From Methylomarinum sp. (GTDB lineage Bacteria > Pseudomonadota > Gammaproteobacteria > Methylococcales > Methylomonadaceae), in NCBI GenBank assembly GCA_013139755.1, contig WTAG01000371.1, positions 1-11,981 of the forward strand: a stretch of DNA of 11,981 nucleotides, in the 5' to 3' direction. Numbering within the stretch: the first letter of the stretch is position 1; the number at the start of each line of letters is the position of its first letter. The translations under genes and the position numbers were made by a program. Of this stretch, positions 1-7,395 are shown piece after piece. The notes under the pieces are model-generated. The model had not been told where the DNA came from. It made no database searches and saw only the letters and a program-made list of their open reading frames with translations.

Positions 1-2019
1 TATTTGTTTCTTTTTTAGAATATCCAGCCATTTAACATGACATTCAGACAAACTGTATTGAGCGACAGATTGATTCAATGAAATATGAAGGGATGGCAAG
101 CCTCTAGTTGCCCAGCTCTGCATATTAGCTGCAACTTCTTCTATGACCCAATTGCCAATTTCTCGAATCAAACCGCTTTCTTCTGCAATTAACATAAAAT
201 CATTTAACGGAATATTTCCCTCTTGCGGATGATTCCAGCGTAAAAGGGTTTCTGCGCTGGCTACCTTTTTAGTTTCAATATCTATTATAGGTTGATAATG
301 CAGGGTAAACTGATGATTAGTTATTGCTGAGCGCATATCATCAATCAGTTTTAGGCGTTTTTCGGTTTCTTGCTGTAAAGCCTGAGTATAATAATAGTAG
401 CTGTTAAGGCCATTGCCTTTAGCCATATACATAGCACTGTCCGCATTCTTCTGTAGCGTATCTATTTCATTGCCATCATCAGGGAAAATAGTGATACCGA
501 TGCTGCCAGAGATATAAACTTCCTGTTGATCAATAAATATAGCCTGTTTGAATGCGTTAAAGATTTTTCTAACAATCAGTTCAGCATCCGTTGTTTTTTC
601 CAGTTCAGAGACAATAATTGAAAATTCATCTCCCCCTAATCGGGCAACAGTATCAGAATTCCTGACAGCCGCCTGCAAAACTTTAGCCGTTTCCTGAAGA
701 AGAATATCGCCTGCATGATGACCCAAGGTATCATTGATCCATTTGAATTTATTCAGGTCTAAAAGCATTAATGCAAATTTGCCGTTATTCCGTTCTGTCC
801 GTTTTATAGTATTAGTCAATCTATCTAGAAACAATGTGCGATTAGGCAATTGAGTTAAAGTGTCATAATTGGCCTGAAACTTAATTGTCTCTTCGTAGGC
901 TTTTTGTTGACTGATGTCTTTAAGCACTGAAATAGATTGAGTCATGTTACCTGCTGCATCCTTTAATATGTAGCTGGATTGCCAAACAGGAATAGAATGG
1001 CCATTACAATGGCGAATTAAAACTTCACCCTGCCAATAAGATCTATTCTTTAGTTCCTCAGCTACTTTATTAAAAAACACCGCATCATACTGTTCTATAT
1101 TAAGAATGTCTGTGTATTTTTTTAAAATGTCCTGCTCTGAATAACCAGTGATTGCGGCAAATGCTTTATTGACTGAAATAATCCGTTTTTGAGCATCCGT
1201 AATAAAAACTGCATCAACTGTATTATCTAAAAAAGACAACTTGAGACGTAGATTTTGATCTGTAAGTTGTTGTGAAGAATACGTTTGCAGTTGTCCATAT
1301 AACCTCTTTACAACACCATTACTGTCAACCTCAGCTTTTATTCGGATGTAAAATTTGGTTTCCTGATTGTTATCAGATAAATAGCGAAAACTATATTCAA
1401 CGGGTTGCTGAGAAAACAAACAAATATTGTTTTGAGTTTTAACCATAGCTAAATCTTCTGGATGAATTCTTGCCGTGAATTCATCATAGGGTAAAGTAGT
1501 TTTTGTTGTCTTTTGTGGAGGTAGCCATTGCACAAGCTCATTAGTGAGAAAATATTCCCAATTCGATGTGGCAACAGGCTGTATTTTTCTGGTATGAACG
1601 GGAAGATTGTTAACCTCGCCAGCGCTTGTTTTATGATATTGCAACTTTTCAAACGTTTGAAAAATACTAAGGTTGATCTGCTCAACAAAATTTTGGATTA
1701 AGGGTTCTTTTACCACATAACCCATACAGCCTAGGTGCATTGCGTTAATTACTTGGCTATAGTCCTTATCATCACTTACAACTATCGTGGGTAAGGTAAT
1801 ATTTTGCTGTTTTAAGTGTTCAAGTAATGAAAAAGCATTCGGCCTAGGCGTTAAGAAATCAATGATTAAAAGATTGTATAATTGATGCCGTATATTTGTT
1901 AAAAACTCGCCTTCATTATCCATAGACGAAACCTGGTAACCTTTCCATTCAAGTCGCATTTTGACCTGACTACCTAAAAAGTCATTATTATCCAGATAAA
2001 GAATATGAAAGTTTTCCAT
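1..2019 (-). CDS. REC-PAS-GGDEF-EAL cyclic-di-GMP signalling protein (3' end cut by the window edge)
   Basis: This is a response-regulator-like protein that should make and/or break down cyclic-di-GMP in the cytoplasm. The frame is open for 673 codons and leaves the window at base 1, so the C-terminus is missing. Residues 1-120 form a receiver domain with an acidic pocket near D9, phosphoacceptor D54 and conserved K104, so it looks phosphorylatable. Residues 165-250 may be a degenerate PAS-type sensor. Residues 258-375 are a clearer PAS domain. The GGDEF domain (about 382-540) has an intact GGDEF at 462-466 and an inhibitory RxxD site (R453, D456) exactly five residues before it, which predicts an active, product-inhibited cyclase. 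The EAL domain starts near 560, with ETL (590-592) in place of EAL and N649 retained; the rest of its active site is outside the window. The ATG at 2019 was chosen because the receiver fold begins there at once. No good Shine-Dalgarno is visible. The family call is certain; the net enzymatic activity is not. Confidence 0.93.
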   Translation of the reverse strand, partial: MENFHILYLDNNDFLGSQVKMRLEWKGYQVSSMDNEGEFLTNIRHQLYNLLIIDFLTPRPNAFSLLEHLKQQNITLPTIVVSDDKDYSQVINAMHLGCMGYVVKEPLIQNFVEQINLSIFQTFEKLQYHKTSAGEVNNLPVHTRKIQPVATSNWEYFLTNELVQWLPPQKTTKTTLPYDEFTARIHPEDLAMVKTQNNICLFSQQPVEYSFRYLSDNNQETKFYIRIKAEVDSNGVVKRLYGQLQTYSSQQLTDQNLRLKLSFLDNTVDAVFITDAQKRIISVNKAFAAITGYSEQDILKKYTDILNIEQYDAVFFNKVAEELKNRSYWQGEVLIRHCNGHSIPVWQSSYILKDAAGNMTQSISVLKDISQQKAYEETIKFQANYDTLTQLPNRTLFLDRLTNTIKRTERNNGKFALMLLDLNKFKWINDTLGHHAGDILLQETAKVLQAAVRNSDTVARLGGDEFSIIVSELEKTTDAELIVRKIFNAFKQAIFIDQQEVYISGSIGITIFPDDGNEIDTLQKNADSAMYMAKGNGLNSYYYYTQALQQETEKRLKLIDDMRSAITNHQFTLHYQPIIDIETKKVASAETLLRWNHPQEGNIPLNDFMLIAEESGLIREIGNWVIEEVAANMQSWATRGLPSLHISLNQSVAQYSLSECHVKWLDILKKKQI

Positions 2020-2124
2020 AGAATTAGCTAATAATAGGGTAATAGAAAAATCAAACCTGAGTTCCTTAATAACATGTTAGATGGTAACCATGCAATCAAT
2101 GTAATGATTATTCTGTTATTCATG

Positions 2125-2319
2125 CTACTTTAAAATCATAGTTATTTTTTCAACAGCTGTTCGTAACTCACCCAGCCCTTCTTGTGCGACAGCAATTTCT
2201 CCTGCCTGGTATTTAATCATCAAATCATTGGCTAATAGATGCATCGATATACAAGCCAGATCAGTAAAGCTTACATTAGCTCTTAAAGCCCTCCCTTGCA
2301 GGGGAGGGCTTTTAATAGA
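2125..2319 (-). pseudogene. Remnant of a small protein, possibly the C-terminal half of an HPt domain
   Basis: An open frame ending in TAG at 2125 reads, from about 2283 downwards, as a coherent amphipathic helical segment of about 53 residues: RANVSFTDLACISMHLLAND, then a helix with QAGEIAVAQEGLGELR, ending VEKITMILK. Its pattern (small residues, then LA, a hydrophobic/Cys stretch, an acidic helix, AGE, a final Leu-rich helix) resembles the C-terminal two helices of histidine phosphotransfer domains. The segment with the phosphorylated histidine is absent. There is no start codon in frame upstream of the coding-like part. The only in-frame ATG (2244) would give a 38-residue product. The frame runs straight into a GC-rich hairpin at 2285-2312. 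The gene lies 105 bases upstream of the REC-GGDEF-EAL gene on the same strand, a sensible place for a phosphorelay partner. The HPt call is inference from the pattern alone, and a chance open frame is possible. Confidence 0.3.
2285..2312. terminator. GC-rich hairpin, probable rho-independent terminator (either strand)
   Basis: A perfect 11-bp stem (AAAGCCCTCCC with GGGAGGGCTTT) closes a 6-base loop. On the plus strand it is followed by four T residues counting the end of the stem (2310-2313). On the minus strand only three T residues follow. It lies 166 bases downstream of the stop of the AAA ATPase gene, so it can end that minus-strand transcript. No plus-strand gene lies just upstream. It also sits between two coding-like fragments (see 2125-2319 and 2312-2356) and may be a dispersed palindromic repeat instead of, or as well as, a terminator. 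Confidence 0.55.
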
Positions 2320-2356
2320 TCAAAATATCTAAAGATTCAACACTTAACGGTGACAT
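2312..2356 (-). pseudogene. Short frame, possible detached N-terminus of the HPt-like remnant
   Basis: An ATG at 2356 opens a 14-codon frame (MSPLSVESLDILIY, then TAA at 2312-2314) that stops at the edge of the GC-rich hairpin. The downstream HPt-like frame continues on the other side of the hairpin in a different register. The short peptide looks like a plausible start for a small signalling domain, but 14 residues carry little information. The rest of the stretch 2357-2477 shows nothing I can name: apparent plus-strand frames that start there overlap the AAA ATPase gene and look like shadows. Confidence 0.15.
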
Positions 2357-2477
2357 AGCCTAAAAAATCGAGATCAGAGTTAAATTCTTTAGTAAATTAA
2401 AATGAGTAGCTGTGATGAGTATCAAAGATGCTGGCGGATACGCATAACAGCATATTTAAGCCAGTATTATCCGAAAT

Positions 2478-3404
2478 TTACATCGTCTTTGAAATATCCA
2501 CACCGGTTGATTCAAGCAAGGTACGGCGGATTTTTTCGGCTTCTGCCGCTCGCCCGAGAACATCATCTGTTAACAGCACTTTATTCTCAAAGTGTTTTAT
2601 ACCACCTGTTGAACGTTCTTTAATAACATCTAAAATAATCTTCCAATTAATGGTCTTTTTTTCTGATGCAAAAGCGAATACCAGCGCCATGTCACTTAGG
2701 TTGTTTATTAACCGAGGGATTCCACCGGAATAATAATATAAAGCTGCGCAAGCGGATGTGAGGAAAATTTTCTTCTTGCTCCCCGCTATTTTTAATCGAT
2801 GATTAACGTATTCTTCGGTCTCTTCAAAACTCAATGCTTGCAAATGATATTCAATAGAAATACGTTGCGAGAATTGTAGGAGTTCTGGTTTATTCAGCTT
2901 ATCAAGCAGTTCCGGTTGCCCTACCAGAACCAGCTGTAACATGATATCTTGATTGATATTAATATTAGAAAGTAGGCGCAACTCTTCCAGCGTCTGGATA
3001 TCCATGTTTTGAGCTTCATCAACAATTAAGACAACGCGCCGACCCACTCTATTCTTTTCCATAATAAAATCAACAAAGACTTTATATCGGTCAGCTTTAT
3101 TTTTGGCGTCAGATTGAATATTAAAAGCGCCTAAAATCCAAGTAAGTAAATCACCAAATTCACTGTGTGTATTGGTGATTAAACCAACCTCGCGCTGTTC
3201 CTTTAATTTGCTTAATACACTTCTTACTAGCGTGGTTTTTCCTGAGCCAATTTTTCCCGTAACAACAGTAAAGCCAGCCTGGCTAACCAAGCCATACTGA
3301 AGTGTTGTTAAGGCTTTCTTATGTTTTTCACTTAAATAGAGAAAACTGGGGTCAGGGGTCAGTGAAAATGGTTTTTTTGTAAGATTAAAAAACTTTGTAT
3401 ACAT
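2478..3404 (-). CDS. ExeA/GspA-type AAA ATPase, short stand-alone form
   Basis: A 308-residue P-loop ATPase of the ExeA/GspA family, which also includes ATPases of exopolysaccharide/PEP-CTERM (XrtA) loci. It opens with the family's N-terminal pattern (MYTKFFNLTKKPFSLTPDP). Walker A is G50-T57 (GKIGSGKT), Walker B ends in D129-E130 followed by A-Q, sensor 1 lies near 157-165 (ending VGQPEL), a likely arginine finger is R181 in FSQR, and sensor 2 is R231 in GGIPR. All key residues are present, so it should bind and hydrolyse ATP. Unlike Aeromonas ExeA, it stops soon after the ATPase region: no transmembrane segment or peptidoglycan-binding domain is visible. It should therefore be cytosolic and act through a partner not encoded here. 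It follows sbcC after a 94-base gap with its own putative promoter. The start at 3404 fits the family N-terminus; the ribosome site is weak. The specific role is unknown. Confidence 0.9.
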   Translation of the reverse strand: MYTKFFNLTKKPFSLTPDPSFLYLSEKHKKALTTLQYGLVSQAGFTVVTGKIGSGKTTLVRSVLSKLKEQREVGLITNTHSEFGDLLTWILGAFNIQSDAKNKADRYKVFVDFIMEKNRVGRRVVLIVDEAQNMDIQTLEELRLLSNININQDIMLQLVLVGQPELLDKLNKPELLQFSQRISIEYHLQALSFEETEEYVNHRLKIAGSKKKIFLTSACAALYYYSGGIPRLINNLSDMALVFAFASEKKTINWKIILDVIKERSTGGIKHFENKVLLTDDVLGRAAEAEKIRRTLLESTGVDISKTM

Positions 3405-3444
3405 GCTTACTTAGACTGAATGGGACTGCATTCTAAAGAGATTG

Positions 3445-3475
3445 ATTATACAGTAAAAAATAACGACCCAGTCAC
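3445..3475 (-). promoter_or_regulatory. Putative sigma70 promoter of the AAA ATPase gene
   Basis: On the minus strand a perfect TATAAT (3450-3445) lies about 40 bases before the ATG. A GTGACT box (3475-3470) precedes it with a 19-base spacer, slightly longer than ideal. This suggests that the ATPase gene can be transcribed independently of sbcC, whose stop codon is just upstream. It is a motif match only. Confidence 0.4.
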
Positions 3476-3498
3476 ACTTCTTCAAGAATTCCAAGCAA

Positions 3499-6400
3499 TC
3501 AATATACTTGCTTCAACTCACTTAACCCGTTAGGTTTTTTTATCATTTCAATCTGTGTTTTAATCCGCTTACGCACACCTTCAACATGTGAAATCACCCC
3601 AACAACTTTACCGTGAGTCTTTAAACTTTCCAATGTTGTCATTGCTAAATAAAGCGAATCAGCATCCAGATTACCAAACCCTTCATCTAAAAATAATGAG
3701 TCCACTGCATGTCGACTACTTGCCATTTCAGCCAGCCCTAAAGCCAAAGAAAGACTAACGATAAAACTCTCTCCACCTGATAATGTTTTAGGCAGTCTGC
3801 GTGCATTATGCTGTTTGGTATCTTCTATTTCTAAGGCTAAACCATACTCACTTTCTGACTTACGCAGATAATAACGTCCGCTAATTTTTTCTAACACTTG
3901 ATTGGTTTGAGACAATAACTTATCAGCCATTTCCTGCTGCACTTTGCGTCTAAAATTCATTCCGTTTTCATCAGAAATCAATTTAATATCCGCTTCTGTA
4001 GCTTCAAGCAGCACTTTTTGGCTTTCTAGCTTGGCTGAGACAGCCTCATACTTTTCTTGTAAACCTTGTTGCTTATTCAATTTGCTTTTTAGTGTCTCAA
4101 CTTCCAGTTTTGCAATATCCAGTTTTTCTTTGATTGTTTTTTGCTGGGCAAGCAGCTCTTCTTCTGTATTAGCTGTCGACTCAATTGCTTGTTCAGTCTC
4201 TAATTGTGCCTGTAACTGTTCCTGCTTACGCTGTGCATCGGTGATATTCTGAATTAACACTTGCTGTTTTTGTTGCATTTCGGGCTGTTGCTTAATTAAT
4301 GCAAGCGCATTCCTTAATTCCGTTAAATCGCCAGCAGTCTCTTTAATCAGCTCTTGTAAGCGCTGTTTTAAGCTTGCTAGCTCTGATTCTTGTTGAGAAA
4401 AAATAGCTTCTTTGTCCGCAATTAATTTTTGCTTTTCAACTAATGACAAATGCAATCCTGCCATTTCTTCTTGCTGAACACTCTCTGAGCACTGTTTAAT
4501 CGCCTGATTAATTTCGGCCACTTTTCCTTCATATTTGGTGACTTGCTGCTCAAGCACAGTTATTTCTTCGGCTAATGATTTTTGTCGAATCGTTTGTGTT
4601 TTATACTCTTGTCTTCTGCTATTTAAACGATCAAACAAAGTATCTTCTTTGCCTTTAGCCGGCATTTTTTCACCCAGCTGCTTTAATTGCTCAAGTACTT
4701 TCTCGGCCAGCACTTTTTCTTCTGCCAGACATTTAGTATAAGCCTGTTCTAAATCAACAGACTCTGGAGGACGATTATCCCATTCAGAATTTAATAGCTC
4801 AGTCTCTTTTATCAAACGCTCTAACGATGCCTCATTAACTTGAATGGTTACTTTAGCTTGTTCAATCGATTTTTGCTGTTTAACAAATTTCTTCACTAAA
4901 TTAATAATATTACTTAATTCTTTTCTCTCTGCCTGTAACAGTTCTTTCATCAGAGAAAGATTATCAATATCCAGATTTTCAGTCATTATATTGAGTCTAT
5001 TAGCAAGGCTATTCCATTGTGAACAAACTACTTGTAATTGACTGTCTTTTTTCTCATCTTTCACTTCTTGCGCTTGTACTGCGACAATCTGTTTACTAAG
5101 ACGTGCAGCATCAGCAAGTAATGTTTTAACATGTTTTTGCTGATCAATTAACACTTGTTTAGAGTTTGATACCGCAGGGGCATGTTTAGAATAGGGATGT
5201 TCCAAAGCGCCGCATAAAGGACAGGCTTTGTCATCCACTAAATACTGTCTATCTGACTGCATTTTTAGTAACAATGCCTCATTAAACACAGCTTGCTCTA
5301 AAGTCTTAATTACATTTTGCTCACGCCCAATCACCAACTGCAGACGCTCGCTCTCTTTCTGTAACTGCTGTTCTTCTTTATCCAGACTTTTGGAAAATAG
5401 CTGCCCAAATAAGCCTTTTTTACCTAGTTTGGCATTAACAGTGGCTAAATCATATAGCTCTAAAAAATTATCTACTCGCTCTTTCTGCTCAATCTCCATT
5501 TCTTGCAAATCTTGTAAAGAATTGCCATCAGCTATTGTTAACAATGCCTTTTCACCATTGGCGATATCTTCTTTTAACTCAGTTTCTTTTTTATTAAGTA
5601 CAGCTATGGTTTCTTTGTGCTTTTTTAATTCGCCCGTAGTGCTTTTAGTCCATTTAGAATAATGCTTCTGTTTCCCTGTTAATTCGGCCAGTTCAAGTCG
5701 AAGATCTCTTAACTTTCCTGTTTCAGGAAAACTATCTAACAAACTTTCCTCTGCTGCATGGGCTTGCAACCAAGTTTCCGTTGCACTTAAATTGGATCTT
5801 TTTTCATCCAGCTGCTGACTTGTTGTTTGCAATACCCCTGTCTCTTTGGGTAAATCAAATTGTAATTCGCTTAGCTTTAATTTTAATCTATCAATGCTAT
5901 TTTTCTGTTCCGCCGGTGTTTTTGTACTTACGCTGCTGCTTTCATCCAAACCTGCAGACTTAAGCTGTGTTTGTAATAGCTCTAATTCATTTCGATAAGC
6001 ATCTAAGGTTTTTTTACTTTGTTGGATGCTATCTGCTTTGTTATCAAGTTCGCTTAATTGATCCTCAAACTGCGTCAAATCCAGAGATTTATTAATTTGA
6101 TCCAGCGTTTGTTGGTTTTCTATTTTTTTACTTTCAAATTGTTTCTGCTGCTTTGCCAAGACAGTGATTTGGTCTTGTAATTCAGTGATTTTCTGAGCCT
6201 GCCCTAATTGCTGCTCCACTTCATACTGTTTATTTTTAAGCGCTAACTGTTGTTCTTGAAAATCTGACAAATCATGTTCACTTGCCTCGCGTGTTGCCGC
6301 ATCCATTAATGGAATCGCATTAATATCTTGTTCTAGTTGTTGTAGTCGCGTCTGAGCTTGCTGATGAGCATCTTCGGCTCGCTGTTTATAGTCAGCATAA

Positions 6401-6936
6401 ATATCCGTTCCGCTAATTTTTTCCAAAATATCCATACGCTCACTATCCAGCGCATTTAAAAAGGCAGAAAAATCACCTTGAGACAAGACCATGGATTTAC
6501 TAAATTTATGGAAATCCATTCCCGTTAATTCAGTCATCTTGTCACGTACTTTTTGAATACCGTCTTCTAAAACCTGTTCACTGCCATTCACGTAAATCAG
6601 TTTCATTTCTGCTGGTAATAATTCACCAGCGGCATCGCCCTGCTGACGATTAACCCGCCAGCTTGCTCTATATTTTTCATCGCCTAATGCAAAATCAACC
6701 TCAGAAAAACTTTCAGCTGTTTCCTTGGTCATTACATGCTCTGCCGGGCGATCAAAACGAAAAGTTTCCCCGTATAAACCTAGGGTAATCGCATCTAATA
6801 TGCTGGATTTACCTGAACCATTCGGCCCTGTAATTGCAAACACACCGCTATCAACAATAGGTTCTTGGTCAAAATGAATTCGACTTTCACCTTCTAACGA
6901 ATTGATATTTTTAAAATATAGGCTAAGTATTTTCAT
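3499..6936 (-). CDS. sbcC: Exonuclease subunit SbcC (Rad50-like SMC ATPase)
   Basis: The ATPase subunit of the SbcCD (bacterial Mre11-Rad50) nuclease, which opens hairpins and protein-blocked DNA ends during recombination and repair. At 1145 residues it is slightly longer than E. coli SbcC (about 1050) but within the family's range. The N-terminal ATPase half has Walker A GPNGSGKSS (37-45) and a Q-loop with Q153 in LSQGDF. A long coiled coil follows, rich in Gln, Glu, Lys and Leu. At its apex is the zinc hook CPLCG (C572, C575), followed by EHPYSKH, typical of SbcC. The coil then returns, ending in the C-terminal half with the ABC signature LSGGES (1052-1057), Walker B ending D1084-E1085, a D-loop and the switch histidine in ISH. 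All catalytic parts are intact. No sbcD lies next to it, although the two are usually adjacent with sbcD first; the gene upstream is divergent. The ATG at 6936 starts the MKILSLYFKNINSL motif expected for the family. Confidence 0.96.
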   Translation of the reverse strand: MKILSLYFKNINSLEGESRIHFDQEPIVDSGVFAITGPNGSGKSSILDAITLGLYGETFRFDRPAEHVMTKETAESFSEVDFALGDEKYRASWRVNRQQGDAAGELLPAEMKLIYVNGSEQVLEDGIQKVRDKMTELTGMDFHKFSKSMVLSQGDFSAFLNALDSERMDILEKISGTDIYADYKQRAEDAHQQAQTRLQQLEQDINAIPLMDAATREASEHDLSDFQEQQLALKNKQYEVEQQLGQAQKITELQDQITVLAKQQKQFESKKIENQQTLDQINKSLDLTQFEDQLSELDNKADSIQQSKKTLDAYRNELELLQTQLKSAGLDESSSVSTKTPAEQKNSIDRLKLKLSELQFDLPKETGVLQTTSQQLDEKRSNLSATETWLQAHAAEESLLDSFPETGKLRDLRLELAELTGKQKHYSKWTKSTTGELKKHKETIAVLNKKETELKEDIANGEKALLTIADGNSLQDLQEMEIEQKERVDNFLELYDLATVNAKLGKKGLFGQLFSKSLDKEEQQLQKESERLQLVIGREQNVIKTLEQAVFNEALLLKMQSDRQYLVDDKACPLCGALEHPYSKHAPAVSNSKQVLIDQQKHVKTLLADAARLSKQIVAVQAQEVKDEKKDSQLQVVCSQWNSLANRLNIMTENLDIDNLSLMKELLQAERKELSNIINLVKKFVKQQKSIEQAKVTIQVNEASLERLIKETELLNSEWDNRPPESVDLEQAYTKCLAEEKVLAEKVLEQLKQLGEKMPAKGKEDTLFDRLNSRRQEYKTQTIRQKSLAEEITVLEQQVTKYEGKVAEINQAIKQCSESVQQEEMAGLHLSLVEKQKLIADKEAIFSQQESELASLKQRLQELIKETAGDLTELRNALALIKQQPEMQQKQQVLIQNITDAQRKQEQLQAQLETEQAIESTANTEEELLAQQKTIKEKLDIAKLEVETLKSKLNKQQGLQEKYEAVSAKLESQKVLLEATEADIKLISDENGMNFRRKVQQEMADKLLSQTNQVLEKISGRYYLRKSESEYGLALEIEDTKQHNARRLPKTLSGGESFIVSLSLALGLAEMASSRHAVDSLFLDEGFGNLDADSLYLAMTTLESLKTHGKVVGVISHVEGVRKRIKTQIEMIKKPNGLSELKQVY

Positions 6937-6974
6937 CGATTAATTACATTATTCCAGCACACTCTTAATTTTTT

Positions 6975-6980
6975 ATTATA
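6975..6980 (-). promoter_or_regulatory. Putative -10 box of the sbcC promoter
   Basis: A perfect TATAAT on the minus strand lies about 40 bases before the sbcC ATG, which would give a leader of about 32 bases. No good -35 hexamer is found at 16-18 bases (the best is TTCCGC-like), so promoter strength or the need for an activator cannot be judged. It is a motif match only. Confidence 0.35.
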
Positions 6981-7021
6981 CTTCACGCTGTTACTGTTGC
7001 GGAATTTATACCCGTTTATTT

Positions 7022-7140
7022 TTGTTGCTAGCAACGACTGCATGAACGCAGCAGGTAGAGCAACGCATGGAGCAGTTTCCGAGGCTCTGAAACGAATGCA
7101 TATTTAGCTAGGTAACTGTTTCAGTTGCGCAGTTTATCGA
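7022..7140. repeat. Structured, GC-richer intergenic patch; possible dispersed repeat
   Basis: Within the AT-rich sbcC/aas intergenic region this patch stands out by composition and internal symmetry. It begins with a perfect 12-base palindrome GTTGCTAGCAAC (7024-7035). It carries two close copies of GCAACG followed by (C)ATG, near 7030 and 7060. It also has two GTTTC/GAAAC-type inverted pairs around 7076-7122, and ends near AACTGTTTCAGTT, itself a small hairpin. No open frame of note is seen in it. It could be a small dispersed intergenic element or a structured RNA. That reading rests on appearance only, and copy number in the genome is the missing evidence. Confidence 0.3.
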
Positions 7141-7153
7141 TAAAATTATCCAA

Positions 7154-7321
7154 TTAAGCAGTATTATCAGCAATTAAAATAGTAATAAAATGGTCATCTA
7201 TCGCTGATGGATGGCCGTTTTCCACTAAAACTGATTACGATTCCCGCTGATAAAATTGATAGCCATTACGATCATTTGCTTTTACTTCATAAAGCACATC
7301 ACCCCAAAATAAATTAAAACA
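7154..7321 (-). pseudogene. Decayed reading frame upstream of sbcC
   Basis: On the minus strand one frame reads as two coding-like pieces separated by a single in-frame TAA (7237-7235). The first is about 28 residues and includes FWGDVLYEVKANDRNGYQF. The second is about 26 residues and includes VLVENGHPSAIDDHF and ends ILIADNTA before a stop at 7154. The first piece is faintly like the DxLY-VK stretch near the nuclease core of Rpn/YhgA-type transposase-nucleases, but this is too short to be an assignment. It may be the remnant of a lost gene or chance. It overlaps no other gene. Confidence 0.18.
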
Positions 7322-7325
7322 TTAA

Positions 7326-7354
7326 TTGAACAATGTTTAATTAATGTTTATAGT
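7326..7354 (+). promoter_or_regulatory. Putative sigma70 promoter of the aas-NYN-lplT unit
   Basis: TTGAAC (7326-7331) and TATAGT (7349-7354) are separated by exactly 17 bases, a good match to the sigma70 consensus. They lie about 40 bases upstream of the aas ATG. The region around the boxes contains two copies of an ATTAATG-like AT-rich sequence, but no clear operator palindrome. This is the best promoter candidate in the window. Confidence 0.6.
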
Positions 7355-7395
7355 AAACTTACTACATCGACTTAGCAGCCCATAGAGAATCTAAT

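Noticed and set aside
1449..1688. Minus-strand frame of 79 codons
   Set aside because: It is in another register inside the REC-PAS-GGDEF-EAL gene and reads as low-quality protein sequence.
2402..2733. Two overlapping plus-strand frames of 73 and 101 codons
   Set aside because: They lie almost entirely opposite the AAA ATPase coding sequence, have no recognisable domain, and the gene on the other strand has all its family motifs.
3944..5963. Several plus-strand frames of 60-144 codons rich in Ser, Cys and Phe
   Set aside because: These are antisense shadows of the SbcC coiled coil; their odd composition comes from the complement of Gln/Glu/Lys/Leu codons.
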